In this document: piece by piece, positions 40,863 to 49,381 of the stretch
Position numbering within the stretch: position 1 is the stretch's first letter
How the letters are laid out: each line of letters starts with the position of its first letter
NCBI GenBank assembly: GCA_023436245.1
Contig: JAEZJZ010000046.1
Location: forward strand, 1-64,000
Source of the DNA: Bacillota bacterium
GTDB taxonomy: Bacteria > Bacillota > UBA994 > UBA5500
Direction: 5' to 3'
Length of the DNA stretch: 64,000 nucleotides
The notes under the pieces: model-generated
The model's input: the letters and a program-made list of their open reading frames with translations, nothing else
Told to the model about the DNA's origin: nothing
Databases searched by the model: none
Made by a program: the position numbers and the translations under genes

Positions 40863-41729
40863 CTAACGTCGCAACTGAGAGTGGTCCAGGCGAGCAAAGG
40901 TATGGGTCTCGATGAAGCTAAAGCCGAGCGAATCATAGAGAGCGCGCGCCCCCCGATTGCTGTCCAGCACGCCGAGCTTGACCACTTCTGCTCCGCGCTC
41001 GCGCAGCAGGTTGATGCAGAACTGGGTAATCTGGCGACCGTAACCCTTTCTTTGCTGGTCTGCCGCGACCACCAAGTTGTCGATGTAGTCCGGGCCCACC
41101 TGCGCTAACCCCACAATCTGCCCATCAACTGCAAACAGCCAATTGTTCTGGGCTGCCTCCTGGAACTCCTGGCGAGCTGCGGCCTGATCATACCCAGGTG
41201 GATAAGGCAGCGTGGGATGAATGACGTTAGTCTCACGCAGTTCCCGGAAGCCCTCGTTCAGCAGGCGAATGCAGTGCTCGAACAGTTCATCCGTGTAGGG
41301 CAGTGCCTGCAAGTCCGCGCGGGGGAAGCCGGGACCGGTATAGCTGAGCAGATGCGAAGAGAACCAGGGGTGGAAACCGCGCGCGGCGAAGAATGCGGGG
41401 GCCCCGCCCCGGTCAGAGCGATAGCCGGTGCAAATGAGGTCCGCATCCCGCCGTCGCAGGTGTTCCGCCACCACCGTCCAGAGGGCACTGCCGATGCCTC
41501 GCTGCCTGAAGGCTGGGCCTACATACAGCCAGCAACTGATCTGCTGCCTGCCGCTCGCAGTCGCGCGCACCCCGGTGACGGCAGCACAACCCTGCAGGAC
41601 TCCATCCCCATATACCCAGGTGGTATTGTCGGTCAGACGCTCGCTGATCTCATCAGGCTGCATATGCTTGTCCTCCTGGATCAGGGGGATCAGTACCGGC
41701 AAATCCGCTCGTTTGAATGATCTGATCAC
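40863..41729 (-). CDS. Tandem GNAT acetyltransferase
   Basis: 288 residues with two acetyltransferase domains: the first (about 1-125) has Y-V-G-P-A-F-R-Q-R-G-I-G-S-A-L-W, the second (about 150-285) has L-V-V-A-A-D-Q-Q-R-K-G-Y-G-R-Q-I and V-L-D-S-N-R-G-A-R-A-L-Y-D-S-L-G-F. Both acetyl-CoA loops look intact. The substrate is unknown. GTG 41729 follows GGGAGGGAAG. Divergent from another acetyltransferase gene 154 nt away. Confidence 0.85.
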   Translation of the reverse strand: MIRSFKRADLPVLIPLIQEDKHMQPDEISERLTDNTTWVYGDGVLQGCAAVTGVRATASGRQQISCWLYVGPAFRQRGIGSALWTVVAEHLRRRDADLICTGYRSDRGGAPAFFAARGFHPWFSSHLLSYTGPGFPRADLQALPYTDELFEHCIRLLNEGFRELRETNVIHPTLPYPPGYDQAAARQEFQEAAQNNWLFAVDGQIVGLAQVGPDYIDNLVVAADQQRKGYGRQITQFCINLLRERGAEVVKLGVLDSNRGARALYDSLGFSFIETHTFARLDHSQLRR

Positions 41730-41883
41730 TCTCTTCCCTCCCAAACATTTCTATCTATATTCTGGCACTGCGACCAAGCATCAGCTAGGGCAGACTTGGG
41801 TCAAAACGAAAGAATGCCTACCCGCGAGCCCGGAAACATGCGACAATTGCCGAAGAAGTAGCTCACCAAGGAGGCGCTAGTCC

Positions 41884-42741
41884 ATGCGAAGCATAATCAC
41901 GGTCAGGCACGACGATCGGGCACTCAAGCAGCAGTTGAATGACCTAACAGAACGCGTATTCGGCTTCACATTCACCAGGTGGGATGCGCTCGGCATGTGG
42001 GACAGCCGCTACCAGGCGTATGCCATCGAGGAAGACGGACGACTGCTGGCCAACGTCTCGGTAGCGTTGATGGATCTGCTGATCGGCGGTCAACGCCAAT
42101 CGGCAATTCAGATTGGGGCCGTGGCCACCCTGCCAGAAATGCGCGGTCAAGGGCTGTCCAGAACTCTGATGGAACACGTACTGCACGAGTATGCGGCAAC
42201 GCCGGCCTTCCTCTTTGCCCACGAAGCGGTACTGGACTTCTACCCCCGCTTTGGATTCAAGCGGATGGCGGAGGTCCAGCCGTTCATCCAGTTGGCGACG
42301 CCCCTGCGTGGTGGCACTCCCTGCCAACTGCTTGCTGCAGATCACCCCTTGCTCAGACAGCGCCTGGAGACGCGGCAGCGGTCTTCCGAGATCCTGGACG
42401 TGGCAGAGGCTGCTTGGATCAATCTTTTTCACCTGGTCATGGAATTCGGAAATGCCACATACTACTTGCCAGAGCACGATGCCATCGTCGTCGCTAAGCA
42501 GGAGGGCGATACAGTGCTGATCTACGATGTGCTCTGCGGCTCCGACAGTTCATTCGTGCAGGTCATTCCCGATCTGCCTTTTCCGGGGGCAACCAGATTG
42601 GAATTTGCCTTCACGCCGGATGGTCTCGGTGTCTCCTATCAGGAGGGACCCTTCGTGCGGGCAGACGACTGGGGCTACCTGTTCGGCCGGGGCATTGACT
42701 TCGGCGCGAGCAGTAAGTTTCCCTATATGTGTGTCACCTAA
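41884..42741 (+). CDS. GNAT acetyltransferase with C-terminal extension (Eis-like)
   Basis: 285 residues. The acetyltransferase core lies in the first 150 residues (I-Q-I-G-A-V-A-T-L-P-E-M-R-G-Q-G-L-S-R-T-L, then F-L-F-A-H-E-A-V-L-D-F-Y-P-R-F-G-F). The C-terminal about 110 residues form a second alpha/beta part, as in Eis-like and YitI-like proteins that acetylate amines. AAGGAGG precedes ATG 41884. It ends at a shared terminator. Confidence 0.85.
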   Translation: MRSIITVRHDDRALKQQLNDLTERVFGFTFTRWDALGMWDSRYQAYAIEEDGRLLANVSVALMDLLIGGQRQSAIQIGAVATLPEMRGQGLSRTLMEHVLHEYAATPAFLFAHEAVLDFYPRFGFKRMAEVQPFIQLATPLRGGTPCQLLAADHPLLRQRLETRQRSSEILDVAEAAWINLFHLVMEFGNATYYLPEHDAIVVAKQEGDTVLIYDVLCGSDSSFVQVIPDLPFPGATRLEFAFTPDGLGVSYQEGPFVRADDWGYLFGRGIDFGASSKFPYMCVT

Positions 42742-42752
42742 AGCACTGAAAA

Positions 42753-42788
42753 GAGAGTGGCGGCCCAGTTACGGGGCCGGCCACTCTC
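42753..42788. terminator. Bidirectional terminator
   Basis: GAGAGTGGC (42753-42761) pairs with GCCACTCTC (42780-42788); an inner GGCC/GGCC helix extends it. Lies between convergent genes. Confidence 0.8.
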
Positions 42789-42795
42789 TCACATT

Positions 42796-43377
42796 TTACT
42801 CGCCTGCAATCGGAATGTCAGTCAACGAAGAGCGGTAATCAGCCAGCTTGCCTTCATAAACCAGCATTACGCGTTCGCTCTTCTGGAAGTCGGCTGGCGT
42901 GACCAAGCCACAGGGCTTACTGAACAACCGCACCCCGCCTTGCTCCAAGGCCGTGGAGACAAACTGCGAACAGAAATAACTATACTGCCTGTCAACCGGG
43001 TAGCCGGCCGCCACACCCGCGAATCCGATCAGGTTGAAACTGTACTTTTCCTTCTGGCGCTCAAAACCCCGCACACTCTCCCGCACGGCCAGCCATTCGT
43101 CTGCAGACACCGGTAGTTCGTAGAGAGCGCAGCGCGTCTCGGAGAAGTAGGCGAACGTGCCGGAATCCACGTGCTCCTGTACGAACCCGCCGATGAACGG
43201 GTTTCTGGGCTGCAGCCGGCCGAAGCTGAACAACTCGTTCAGATTGCGATCAAAACCGAGGGATACATGGTTATATGGTTCACCCGTGTACAAACCGATG
43301 GCTCGAGTGATCAAAGAATAGGTATTAGAGAGCAGAATATAGAGTCTGGCGTTGGCAACTGCTCGATCAACTTGCAT
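42796..43377 (-). CDS. Permuted papain-like (NlpC/P60-type) hydrolase candidate
   Basis: 193 residues, no signal peptide. It has P-Y-N-H-V-S-L-G-F-D near the N-terminus and S-Y-F-C-S-Q-F-V-S-T-A-L in the second half. A histidine before the cysteine in this order is the permuted papain-like arrangement. The motif S-F-G-R-L-Q-P-R-N-P-F-I-G-G-F-V-Q-E is shared, to my memory, with uncharacterised clostridial proteins. Such enzymes cut amide bonds in peptides, peptidoglycan or lipids. ATG 43377 follows GGAGGTGGG. Confidence 0.65.
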   Translation of the reverse strand: MQVDRAVANARLYILLSNTYSLITRAIGLYTGEPYNHVSLGFDRNLNELFSFGRLQPRNPFIGGFVQEHVDSGTFAYFSETRCALYELPVSADEWLAVRESVRGFERQKEKYSFNLIGFAGVAAGYPVDRQYSYFCSQFVSTALEQGGVRLFSKPCGLVTPADFQKSERVMLVYEGKLADYRSSLTDIPIAGE

Positions 43378-43546
43378 CGCGCCCACCTCCAGAAAATTAG
43401 CCTAGATACTTCTAGTATAATCGCGAACACGCTCTCCAGCAAACGGCAATAGGCGGAAAAAGCATATTATCCATTCTCAACTAGCGACCAGATTAGAGAT
43501 TTCTTTAACTTTTTGCATTCTAATATTAATGATTTTAAGGAACATA

Positions 43547-43575
43547 TTGACTGCGTGGTTTCTTGCCTCTATAAT
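43547..43575 (+). promoter_or_regulatory. Promoter of the ABC exporter operon
   Basis: TTGACT (43547-43552), 17-nt spacer, consensus TATAAT (43570-43575), 52 nt before the start codon. The AT-rich 43450-43546 stretch upstream contrasts with its surroundings. Confidence 0.8.
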
Positions 43576-43626
43576 CCATCATAGAAGGTTAATTTTATCA
43601 ACGAGGTAATTCAAGGAGGCAAGGTC

Positions 43627-45393
43627 ATGCAGGAGAAAAGCAAGGTTTCGAAGCAGTTGGCCCCGCTCTGGCCTTATGTCAGAAAACGCTGGCACCTACT
43701 GGTGGGCATCGTAGTTGCCGTGATCACGGGAGTGGGCGCAAACTTGCTCGTGTCCCGCGAACTGGGCGCCAGCGTCGACTTCGGCCTGGCTGGCGACATG
43801 TCCGGCTTCTTGCGCAGCCTGCTGGTGATCGTCGTCGCCTCCACCATTTCGGACGGAGCCTTCTTCACCCGCAGCGCATTGGCTGGTCGAGTCGCCGAGC
43901 AAATCTGCCATCAATTGCGAGTCGCCGCCGTCACCCACCTCAGTCACGCCAAGCCTCAAGCCCTACAGGGCACTCACAGCGGCGACTACACTTCCCGTCT
44001 GAGCAATGACCTAACCCTGGTGCGCGCCCTGTTCGCATCGGAAGCAGTGATGTTGATTCGTGCTCCCCTGCAGTGCGCACTTTCTTTGGGTCTGATGCTG
44101 CTCGTCTCCTGGAGGCTGACCCTGCTCTCCGTGGCCATTATCCCCCTTTTGATGCTGCTCTCCAACCGCGTCAGCCAGCCGATCAATGCACAGTCACAGA
44201 TCGCGCAGGCGGAGCTGTCCAAGGTGACAGCACTATCACAGGATGCCATCCAGGGCACGCTGGTTACCAAGACGTTCAACCTGCAGCAGACAATGGCAGA
44301 CCGCTACTGTGCGGCTGGACAGCGGCACGTTTCGGCGGCGATCAGCTTGGCAGGCAGCCAGGCCACCCTGCGCGCTGTCTCCTTCCTGATCGACTTGGCT
44401 CCCCTGTTGGTACTGTTCGGGTTGGGTGGGTACGAGGTGATTAGGGGCCGCCTCAGCTTGGGCGACATCATCGTGCTGCTCAATCTGGTCGGTAACCTCA
44501 GTTGGCCGTTGCAGATGATGGTGCAGGCGATGGGGCGAGTGAAGGCCACTGGACCGGCTGTGGCCAGGACCTTCGCCATCTTCGACCTGCCGCTGGAGCG
44601 CTCCGGCGGGAGCTCGCCAGTGACTACACCAGCAGCCGAGGCGGCAATCGAAGTGGCCGATCTTCACTTCTCCTACGGCGATGAACAACCTGTGCTCAAT
44701 CGGTTCAACCTGCGGGTCAACACTGGGGAGACGGTGGCGATCGTGGGTCCGAGTGGCGCTGGCAAGAGCACCCTACTCTCCCTGCTGCTCGGTCTGCTTG
44801 AGCCTGACGCGGGGGAAATCCGGGTCAACGGGCAGTCCGCCGCTGACTTGACTCTGGCCCATCTGCGGAGTCAGTTCTGCTACGTGCCGCAGGAGCCGAC
44901 CTTGTTTGCGGCGAGCGTACGCGACAATATCCGCTTGGGAAGACCGGAAGCCACGAACGAACTGGTTCTGGCTGCCGCCAGGCAAGCCTTTGCACATGAG
45001 TTCATCAGCGCTCTACCTGCGGGCTACGACACCATCCTTGGAGAGAACGGGCAGGGGCTTTCTGGCGGACAGAAGCAGCGCATCGCCATCGCTCGGGCGT
45101 TTCTGCAGGATGCTCCGATTCTGTTGCTGGATGAAGCCACCTCCGCGTTGGATACCGAATCTGAAGCGAGGATTCAGTTGGCAACTGAGGCTCTGCGCCA
45201 GGGGCGTACCATGCTGGTGGTGGCCCATCGCCTCTCCACCATCCAATCGGCCGATCGGATTGCTGTGCTCGACCAAGGCCGAGTGGTTGAACTGGGTAGG
45301 CACGCCGACCTGATCGAGCAGTCCGGCCTGTACGCTTCACTGTACGAGAAGCAGCTGTCCTGCCAGGAGCACAACCTGGCGGCCAATTCTTAA
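43627..45393 (+). CDS. ABC exporter half-transporter (permease-ATPase), first of a pair
   Basis: 588 residues: six membrane helices (1-310) and an ATPase domain with Walker A G-P-S-G-A-G-K-S-T, Q-loop Y-V-P-Q-E-P-T-L-F, signature L-S-G-G-Q-K-Q-R, Walker B I-L-L-L-D-E-A-T-S-A-L-D and the H-loop V-A-H-R-L-S-T. MsbA/BmrA-like exporter half, probably dimerising with the product of the next gene. AAGGAGG precedes ATG 43627; a strong promoter lies upstream. The drug, lipid or peptide exported cannot be told. Confidence 0.95.
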   Translation: MQEKSKVSKQLAPLWPYVRKRWHLLVGIVVAVITGVGANLLVSRELGASVDFGLAGDMSGFLRSLLVIVVASTISDGAFFTRSALAGRVAEQICHQLRVAAVTHLSHAKPQALQGTHSGDYTSRLSNDLTLVRALFASEAVMLIRAPLQCALSLGLMLLVSWRLTLLSVAIIPLLMLLSNRVSQPINAQSQIAQAELSKVTALSQDAIQGTLVTKTFNLQQTMADRYCAAGQRHVSAAISLAGSQATLRAVSFLIDLAPLLVLFGLGGYEVIRGRLSLGDIIVLLNLVGNLSWPLQMMVQAMGRVKATGPAVARTFAIFDLPLERSGGSSPVTTPAAEAAIEVADLHFSYGDEQPVLNRFNLRVNTGETVAIVGPSGAGKSTLLSLLLGLLEPDAGEIRVNGQSAADLTLAHLRSQFCYVPQEPTLFAASVRDNIRLGRPEATNELVLAAARQAFAHEFISALPAGYDTILGENGQGLSGGQKQRIAIARAFLQDAPILLLDEATSALDTESEARIQLATEALRQGRTMLVVAHRLSTIQSADRIAVLDQGRVVELGRHADLIEQSGLYASLYEKQLSCQEHNLAANS

Positions 45394-45407
45394 GGAGGGT
45401 CGTGGCG

Positions 45408-47141
45408 ATGAAGACTAGACCAACCCTGCAGAGACTCTTCGGCTACTTGAGTGGGTATCGGCGCACCTATCTGGCGGGCTATGGCTCAGAAGTAGCAGTG
45501 GAAGTTGCGCTTGAACTGACCTTAGCCTATCTGATCAAGGAACTGACCAACGCCGCTGTGCATCTGGACCTGCAACTCTTGCTGCAGGTTGCGGCCGTCT
45601 GCACCGGAATCACGCTGGCGGCAGTGCTCGTTCTGCCCGCTGCCATCCGCGCCCAGAAGGGAGCGGCCGAACAAGCGGGGCTTGACCTACGCCAGGCAGT
45701 CTTCCAACAGATCAACCGGTTGCCGCAGGCGCAACTGGAAAAGATGCACAGTGGCGATCTGGTCTCCCGCCTAACAAACGATGTGACCGCCGCCAAGGAT
45801 GCATTCGGCTCCGTGCTGATCCAGGTGGGCGTCACCGTCTGCGTGGGCCTGGGCTGCGCACTCTACATGTTCCTCTTGAGCTGGAAATTGGCGCTGGTGG
45901 CTCTCACCTTCGGCCTGCTCCCCTACTGCTTCAACCGCCTCACAGCCAAACGCCTGCGGCAGCGCAGCAGCGCTGTGCAATCGGGCCTGGGCAACCTCAA
46001 TGCCCATCTGAAGGATATACTCACAGGCGGGAGAGTGTTGCGCGCCTACCGTCAGGAGGAGCGCTTCATCACGGCATACGATACCACCAGCCGAGAGACG
46101 CTGCGGCACGGTCTCGGCCGGGTGTGGCTGCAGAGCTTTGTGAACACGGCCAACGGCTTCTTCTCGAGCTTGGGACTGATTGGACTGCTGTCGCTGGCCA
46201 GCTACCTGATCATCACCAGACAGATCAGTCCCGGGGCGGCGATCGCAGCCGTGCAGTTGATGACCCGCATGATCCGCCCCTTTCAGGTTCTGGGAGACCT
46301 CTGGGGGCAACTGCAGCACTCGTTGGCGGCAGCCGATCGTCTCTTCGTCATTCTGGACTCTGAGCCGGAGAGCTTGGCTGCGACAGGTGCGCCGGCACCC
46401 GACTGCCACGAGGAGGGCCTGCGACTGGTTGACGTGAGCTTTAGCTATGGCGAGAGGGCTGCAATCTCCGGCATCAATCTGACAGTGCCCAGGGGGCAGA
46501 CGATCGCCCTGGTCGGCCCCAGCGGAAGCGGCAAGAGCACGTTGTTCAAGTTGCTGCTCGGTCTCTACCAGGCAGAGGGCGGAGCTATCTTGCTGAATGG
46601 CGCGAACATCCGCAACCTGGGGCTGCAGCGGCTGCGCGCGCAGATCGCCTTCGTGCCACAGGACTCGTACCTGTACGCGGGAACAATCAGCGAAAACATC
46701 GCTTACGGTCGTCCCGGCGCCAGTCGGGAGGAGATCATGCAGGCGGCACAGGATGCCAACGCCCATGACTTCATCATGACCCTGCCGCAGGGATATGACA
46801 CCCCGGTCGGTGAAAGAGGTAATCAGCTCTCAGGCGGCCAGCGACAGCGCATCAGTATTGCCCGGGCAATACTAAAAGACGCCCCCTTCCTGCTCTTGGA
46901 CGAGGCGACATCCAGTCTGGACAGCGAGTCAGAGGGGCTGGTGCAGAACGCGCTGACGCGGTTGATGGCGGGTCGCACCACCCTGGTGATTGCCCACCGC
47001 CTCTCCACCATTCAGCATGCCGACTGCATTCACGTGCTGTCAGACGGCCAGATCGTGGAGTCAGGCACACACGACGAGTTGCTGGCCCAAGACGGGCTCT
47101 ATCGACATCTCTATACCATGCAGGAACACCAGGCCGCATAG
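45408..47141 (+). CDS. ABC exporter half-transporter (permease-ATPase), second of a pair
   Basis: 577 residues with the same layout: six membrane helices, then Walker A G-P-S-G-S-G-K-S-T, signature L-S-G-G-Q-R-Q-R, Walker B L-L-L-D-E-A-T-S-S-L-D and an intact H-loop. Both ATP sites of the presumed heterodimer look canonical, unlike BmrC/BmrD-type pairs with one degenerate site. ATG 45408 has AAGGAGGG about 8 nt upstream; GTG 45402 is too close. Gap to the first gene 14 nt; operon ends at the hairpin 47156-47194. Confidence 0.94.
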   Translation: MKTRPTLQRLFGYLSGYRRTYLAGYGSEVAVEVALELTLAYLIKELTNAAVHLDLQLLLQVAAVCTGITLAAVLVLPAAIRAQKGAAEQAGLDLRQAVFQQINRLPQAQLEKMHSGDLVSRLTNDVTAAKDAFGSVLIQVGVTVCVGLGCALYMFLLSWKLALVALTFGLLPYCFNRLTAKRLRQRSSAVQSGLGNLNAHLKDILTGGRVLRAYRQEERFITAYDTTSRETLRHGLGRVWLQSFVNTANGFFSSLGLIGLLSLASYLIITRQISPGAAIAAVQLMTRMIRPFQVLGDLWGQLQHSLAAADRLFVILDSEPESLAATGAPAPDCHEEGLRLVDVSFSYGERAAISGINLTVPRGQTIALVGPSGSGKSTLFKLLLGLYQAEGGAILLNGANIRNLGLQRLRAQIAFVPQDSYLYAGTISENIAYGRPGASREEIMQAAQDANAHDFIMTLPQGYDTPVGERGNQLSGGQRQRISIARAILKDAPFLLLDEATSSLDSESEGLVQNALTRLMAGRTTLVIAHRLSTIQHADCIHVLSDGQIVESGTHDELLAQDGLYRHLYTMQEHQAA

Positions 47142-47155
47142 ACTCAGCGAAGCCG

Positions 47156-47194
47156 CCGTTTGGAACGCGGGGACAGTCCCCCCGTTCCAAACGG
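47156..47194 (+). terminator. Terminator of the ABC operon
   Basis: CCGTTTGGAACG (47156-47167) pairs perfectly with CGTTCCAAACGG (47183-47194); a GGGGA/TCCCC inner helix extends it. Confidence 0.85.
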
Positions 47195-47266
47195 TGGCTG
47201 TTGCTTGCAGGAATTTCCTTCTGGCATGGCGAAAGAGGCAGCAACCACTTACTGGGAGGCGATCTG

Positions 47267-48457
47267 ATGCGCAGACGACCAGCACTCACACTGATCGTTC
47301 CACTGCTCTTCCTGGCTCTACTCTTGGGCTCCTGCTCCCGACCACCTACCACTCTGACTAGCGAACAGAAGTTGGCCGATTTTGAGTACCTGTGGCAGGT
47401 GCTGCACGATGAGTTCCCCATGTTTGGCGTGACCGAGCGGCAGTACGGCGTGCGCTGGCTGGAAAACTACGATCAGTATCGCCAGAGCGTGGCTGAGAGC
47501 AAGCACGATCTCGATTTCGCGGAGGCGATGGACAGGATGCTGCGAGATCTGCACCAGGGGCATACCCATCTTCTCTCGCCTAACGAATATGCGGCCTTTG
47601 TGGCTATGTTATCGGAGCCTGCATTGAGGGAGATGCATCAGGTGAAGGTGATGAACCTGGTGCTGCAGGAGCCGGATGTAATCGAACGCTATCAAATCTG
47701 GGGCAAAGCGGTCAAGGTTTCGACTGCGCCGAATCTTGGCGCGGTCATTCCGAAGGATAACGTAATCACCCGCATCGAGGTCCCCGACCAAGTGGCCTAT
47801 TTGCGTTTGGCGAGCATGGCAGAATACGCCGACGATGACGCCAGGATCGCAGATTTCCTGGCGAGCATCAGCGATTACCCCTATCTGATCATCGACATTC
47901 GCAGCAATGGCGGGGGCAGCGACCTCACCTGGATGAAGAAGATTGTCGCCCCGCTGCTGCAGAGTCCGATCAGCTACACCAGCTACAAGGTACTGCGCGG
48001 AGGTGACTTGGCAGAAAACTACTGGGGCGTCCAGCGCAACCTGCTGCCCATCGATGTACTACCGAAAGCGCCATGTTACCCGCCGGAGGTGTTCAGTGAC
48101 TTCCGCTACGCCGAGAAGACCGAAGCGACAATCAAACCTTCTGGAAGCGGCTTCGGCGGCGAAATCTACCTGCTGGTCAACCGGGGTGTGTTCTCGGCCT
48201 CAGAGGGTTTCGCCTGTTTCGCCAAGTGCACTGGCTGGGCCACGTTGGTGGGACAGCGCACCGGCGGAGATGGCATGGGCTCCACTCCCATACTGATCAA
48301 GCTACCCGAAAGCGGCTTGCTGGTAAGGATGCGACTGGAGATGACCCTTAACCCAAATGGCAGCAGCAACTCCGAGTACGGAACTGCGCCGGATATCACG
48401 GTCGCTCCGACTGAAGACTCGCTATCCAAGACACTTGAACTAATTCAGTCACGATGA
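47267..48457 (+). CDS. S41-family peptidase lipoprotein
   Basis: 396 residues. The lipoprotein signal ends in L-L-L-G-S-C (Cys23). The tail-specific-protease core shows Y-P-Y-L-I-I-D-I-R-S-N-G-G-G-S, then V-N-R-G-V-F-S-A-S-E-G-F with the probable nucleophile serine, and Q-R-T-G-G-D-G-M-G. There is no PDZ domain between, which is usual for short S41 members. It acts outside the membrane, substrate unknown. GGGAGG precedes ATG 47267; own terminator at 48463-48497. Confidence 0.9.
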   Translation: MRRRPALTLIVPLLFLALLLGSCSRPPTTLTSEQKLADFEYLWQVLHDEFPMFGVTERQYGVRWLENYDQYRQSVAESKHDLDFAEAMDRMLRDLHQGHTHLLSPNEYAAFVAMLSEPALREMHQVKVMNLVLQEPDVIERYQIWGKAVKVSTAPNLGAVIPKDNVITRIEVPDQVAYLRLASMAEYADDDARIADFLASISDYPYLIIDIRSNGGGSDLTWMKKIVAPLLQSPISYTSYKVLRGGDLAENYWGVQRNLLPIDVLPKAPCYPPEVFSDFRYAEKTEATIKPSGSGFGGEIYLLVNRGVFSASEGFACFAKCTGWATLVGQRTGGDGMGSTPILIKLPESGLLVRMRLEMTLNPNGSSNSEYGTAPDITVAPTEDSLSKTLELIQSR

Positions 48458-48462
48458 AGGTG

Positions 48463-48497
48463 AGGGGCACGCAAGGCATGAAGCCGCGCGTGCCCCT
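48463..48497 (+). terminator. Terminator of the S41 gene
   Basis: AGGGGCACGC (48463-48472) pairs with GCGTGCCCCT (48488-48497), directly after the stop. Confidence 0.7.
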
Positions 48498-48556
48498 GTC
48501 ACATGAAAAGTGCCGGCGTCGGCAGGGCATGCTAGTTGGGGAAGAAGGTGGGCAAA

Positions 48557-49219
48557 GTGGCAGAACGGGTAGAAGCTTTTCTGGGAGAGTATGCGGCAGG
48601 AAAAAGTGAACTGGCAGTCAACCGGGCGTTGGCTTGCCTTGGGCAGGGCGAGCAGGTGACGCTGGTAGATCTTGACTTGGTGGAGCCGACCTATACTCTC
48701 CGGCCACTCCGGTCGAGGCTGACTGAACTGGGCCTCACGGTGGTTGCCTGGTCCACGGAGGAGACGACCGGGCTGGGCGAAGCCGGAATGACGCTAAACC
48801 CGGCAGCTAAGTCGGCTCTCCGGCGACCGGGAACGGTGATTCTAGACGTAGGTTATGGCCCATATGGCAGCAGCGTGCTCAACCTGATCGACGGAGCCTG
48901 GGGGCACCCGCAGCTAGAGCAGCATCTGGTGATCAACACAGCCAGGCCGCTGACCAGTTCAGTCGATTTGATCATAGAGGAGGCGGCGCGCTTTCAGGGT
49001 TTGACCGACCTAATCAACAACACGCATCTTGGCCATGAGACTACCGTTTCAGACGTAGAGCGCGGGGCGGAGGTGGTTTCCGCCGCCGCAGATAAGCTGG
49101 GCATCCCTATGCTGGCCAGTTGCGCGCTGGAGGAGCTGGCGGCAGAGATTGGCCCGTTGGACTCTGTGGGCTGCCTAATCTGGCCCCTCCATCGTTATAT
49201 GCAAGACGCGTTCTGGTAA
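48557..49219 (+). CDS. P-loop ATPase-like protein near the kor genes
   Basis: 220 residues. A Walker A loop lies near the N-terminus (F-L-G-E-Y-A-A-G-K-S-E), followed by T-L-V-D-L-D-L-V-E-P and T-V-I-L-D-V-G-Y-G-P. This is the pattern of SIMIBI-class (MinD/Mrp-like) ATPases, although G-x4-G-K-S is used rather than the deviant K-G-G motif. The C-terminal part has L-V-I-N-T-A-R-P and L-I-N-N-T-H-L-G. In anaerobes, related genes often sit beside 2-oxoacid oxidoreductases. Here a terminator and a repeat separate it from korA. GTG 48557 is chosen for the AAGGTGGG upstream. Confidence 0.65.
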   Translation: MAERVEAFLGEYAAGKSELAVNRALACLGQGEQVTLVDLDLVEPTYTLRPLRSRLTELGLTVVAWSTEETTGLGEAGMTLNPAAKSALRRPGTVILDVGYGPYGSSVLNLIDGAWGHPQLEQHLVINTARPLTSSVDLIIEEAARFQGLTDLINNTHLGHETTVSDVERGAEVVSAAADKLGIPMLASCALEELAAEIGPLDSVGCLIWPLHRYMQDAFW

Positions 49220-49244
49220 AGCCCCATGATTGAGCTCAAGCCAG

Positions 49245-49297
49245 GTCATCCTGAGCGCACGCGAGGGGTCCAGATTCTTCGCCGCGTTCGGAATGAC
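49245..49297. repeat. GTCATCCTGAGCG-type dispersed repeat
   Basis: It begins GTCATCCTGAGCG and ends GGAATGAC with CAGATTCTTCGC inside. This is a small inverted-repeat sequence known in many unrelated bacterial genomes. One copy seen here. Confidence 0.6.
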
Positions 49298-49301
49298 ACT
49301 A

Positions 49302-49334
49302 GATGAGACGAAGGGTCTGGCCCTTCGTCTCATC
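49302..49334 (+). terminator. Terminator before korA
   Basis: A perfect 14-bp stem (49302-49315 with 49321-49334) and TCTGG loop; it separates the P-loop gene from the kor genes. Confidence 0.8.
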
Positions 49335-49381
49335 CGACAGGGCTCTCGAAAAAGTCGTCAATGTTTGAGGAGGTAGTGACT

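Noticed and set aside
45771..46766. Long minus-strand frame opposite the second ABC gene
   Set aside because: A shadow of the conserved ATPase and permease frame; product is Gln/His-rich and without motifs.
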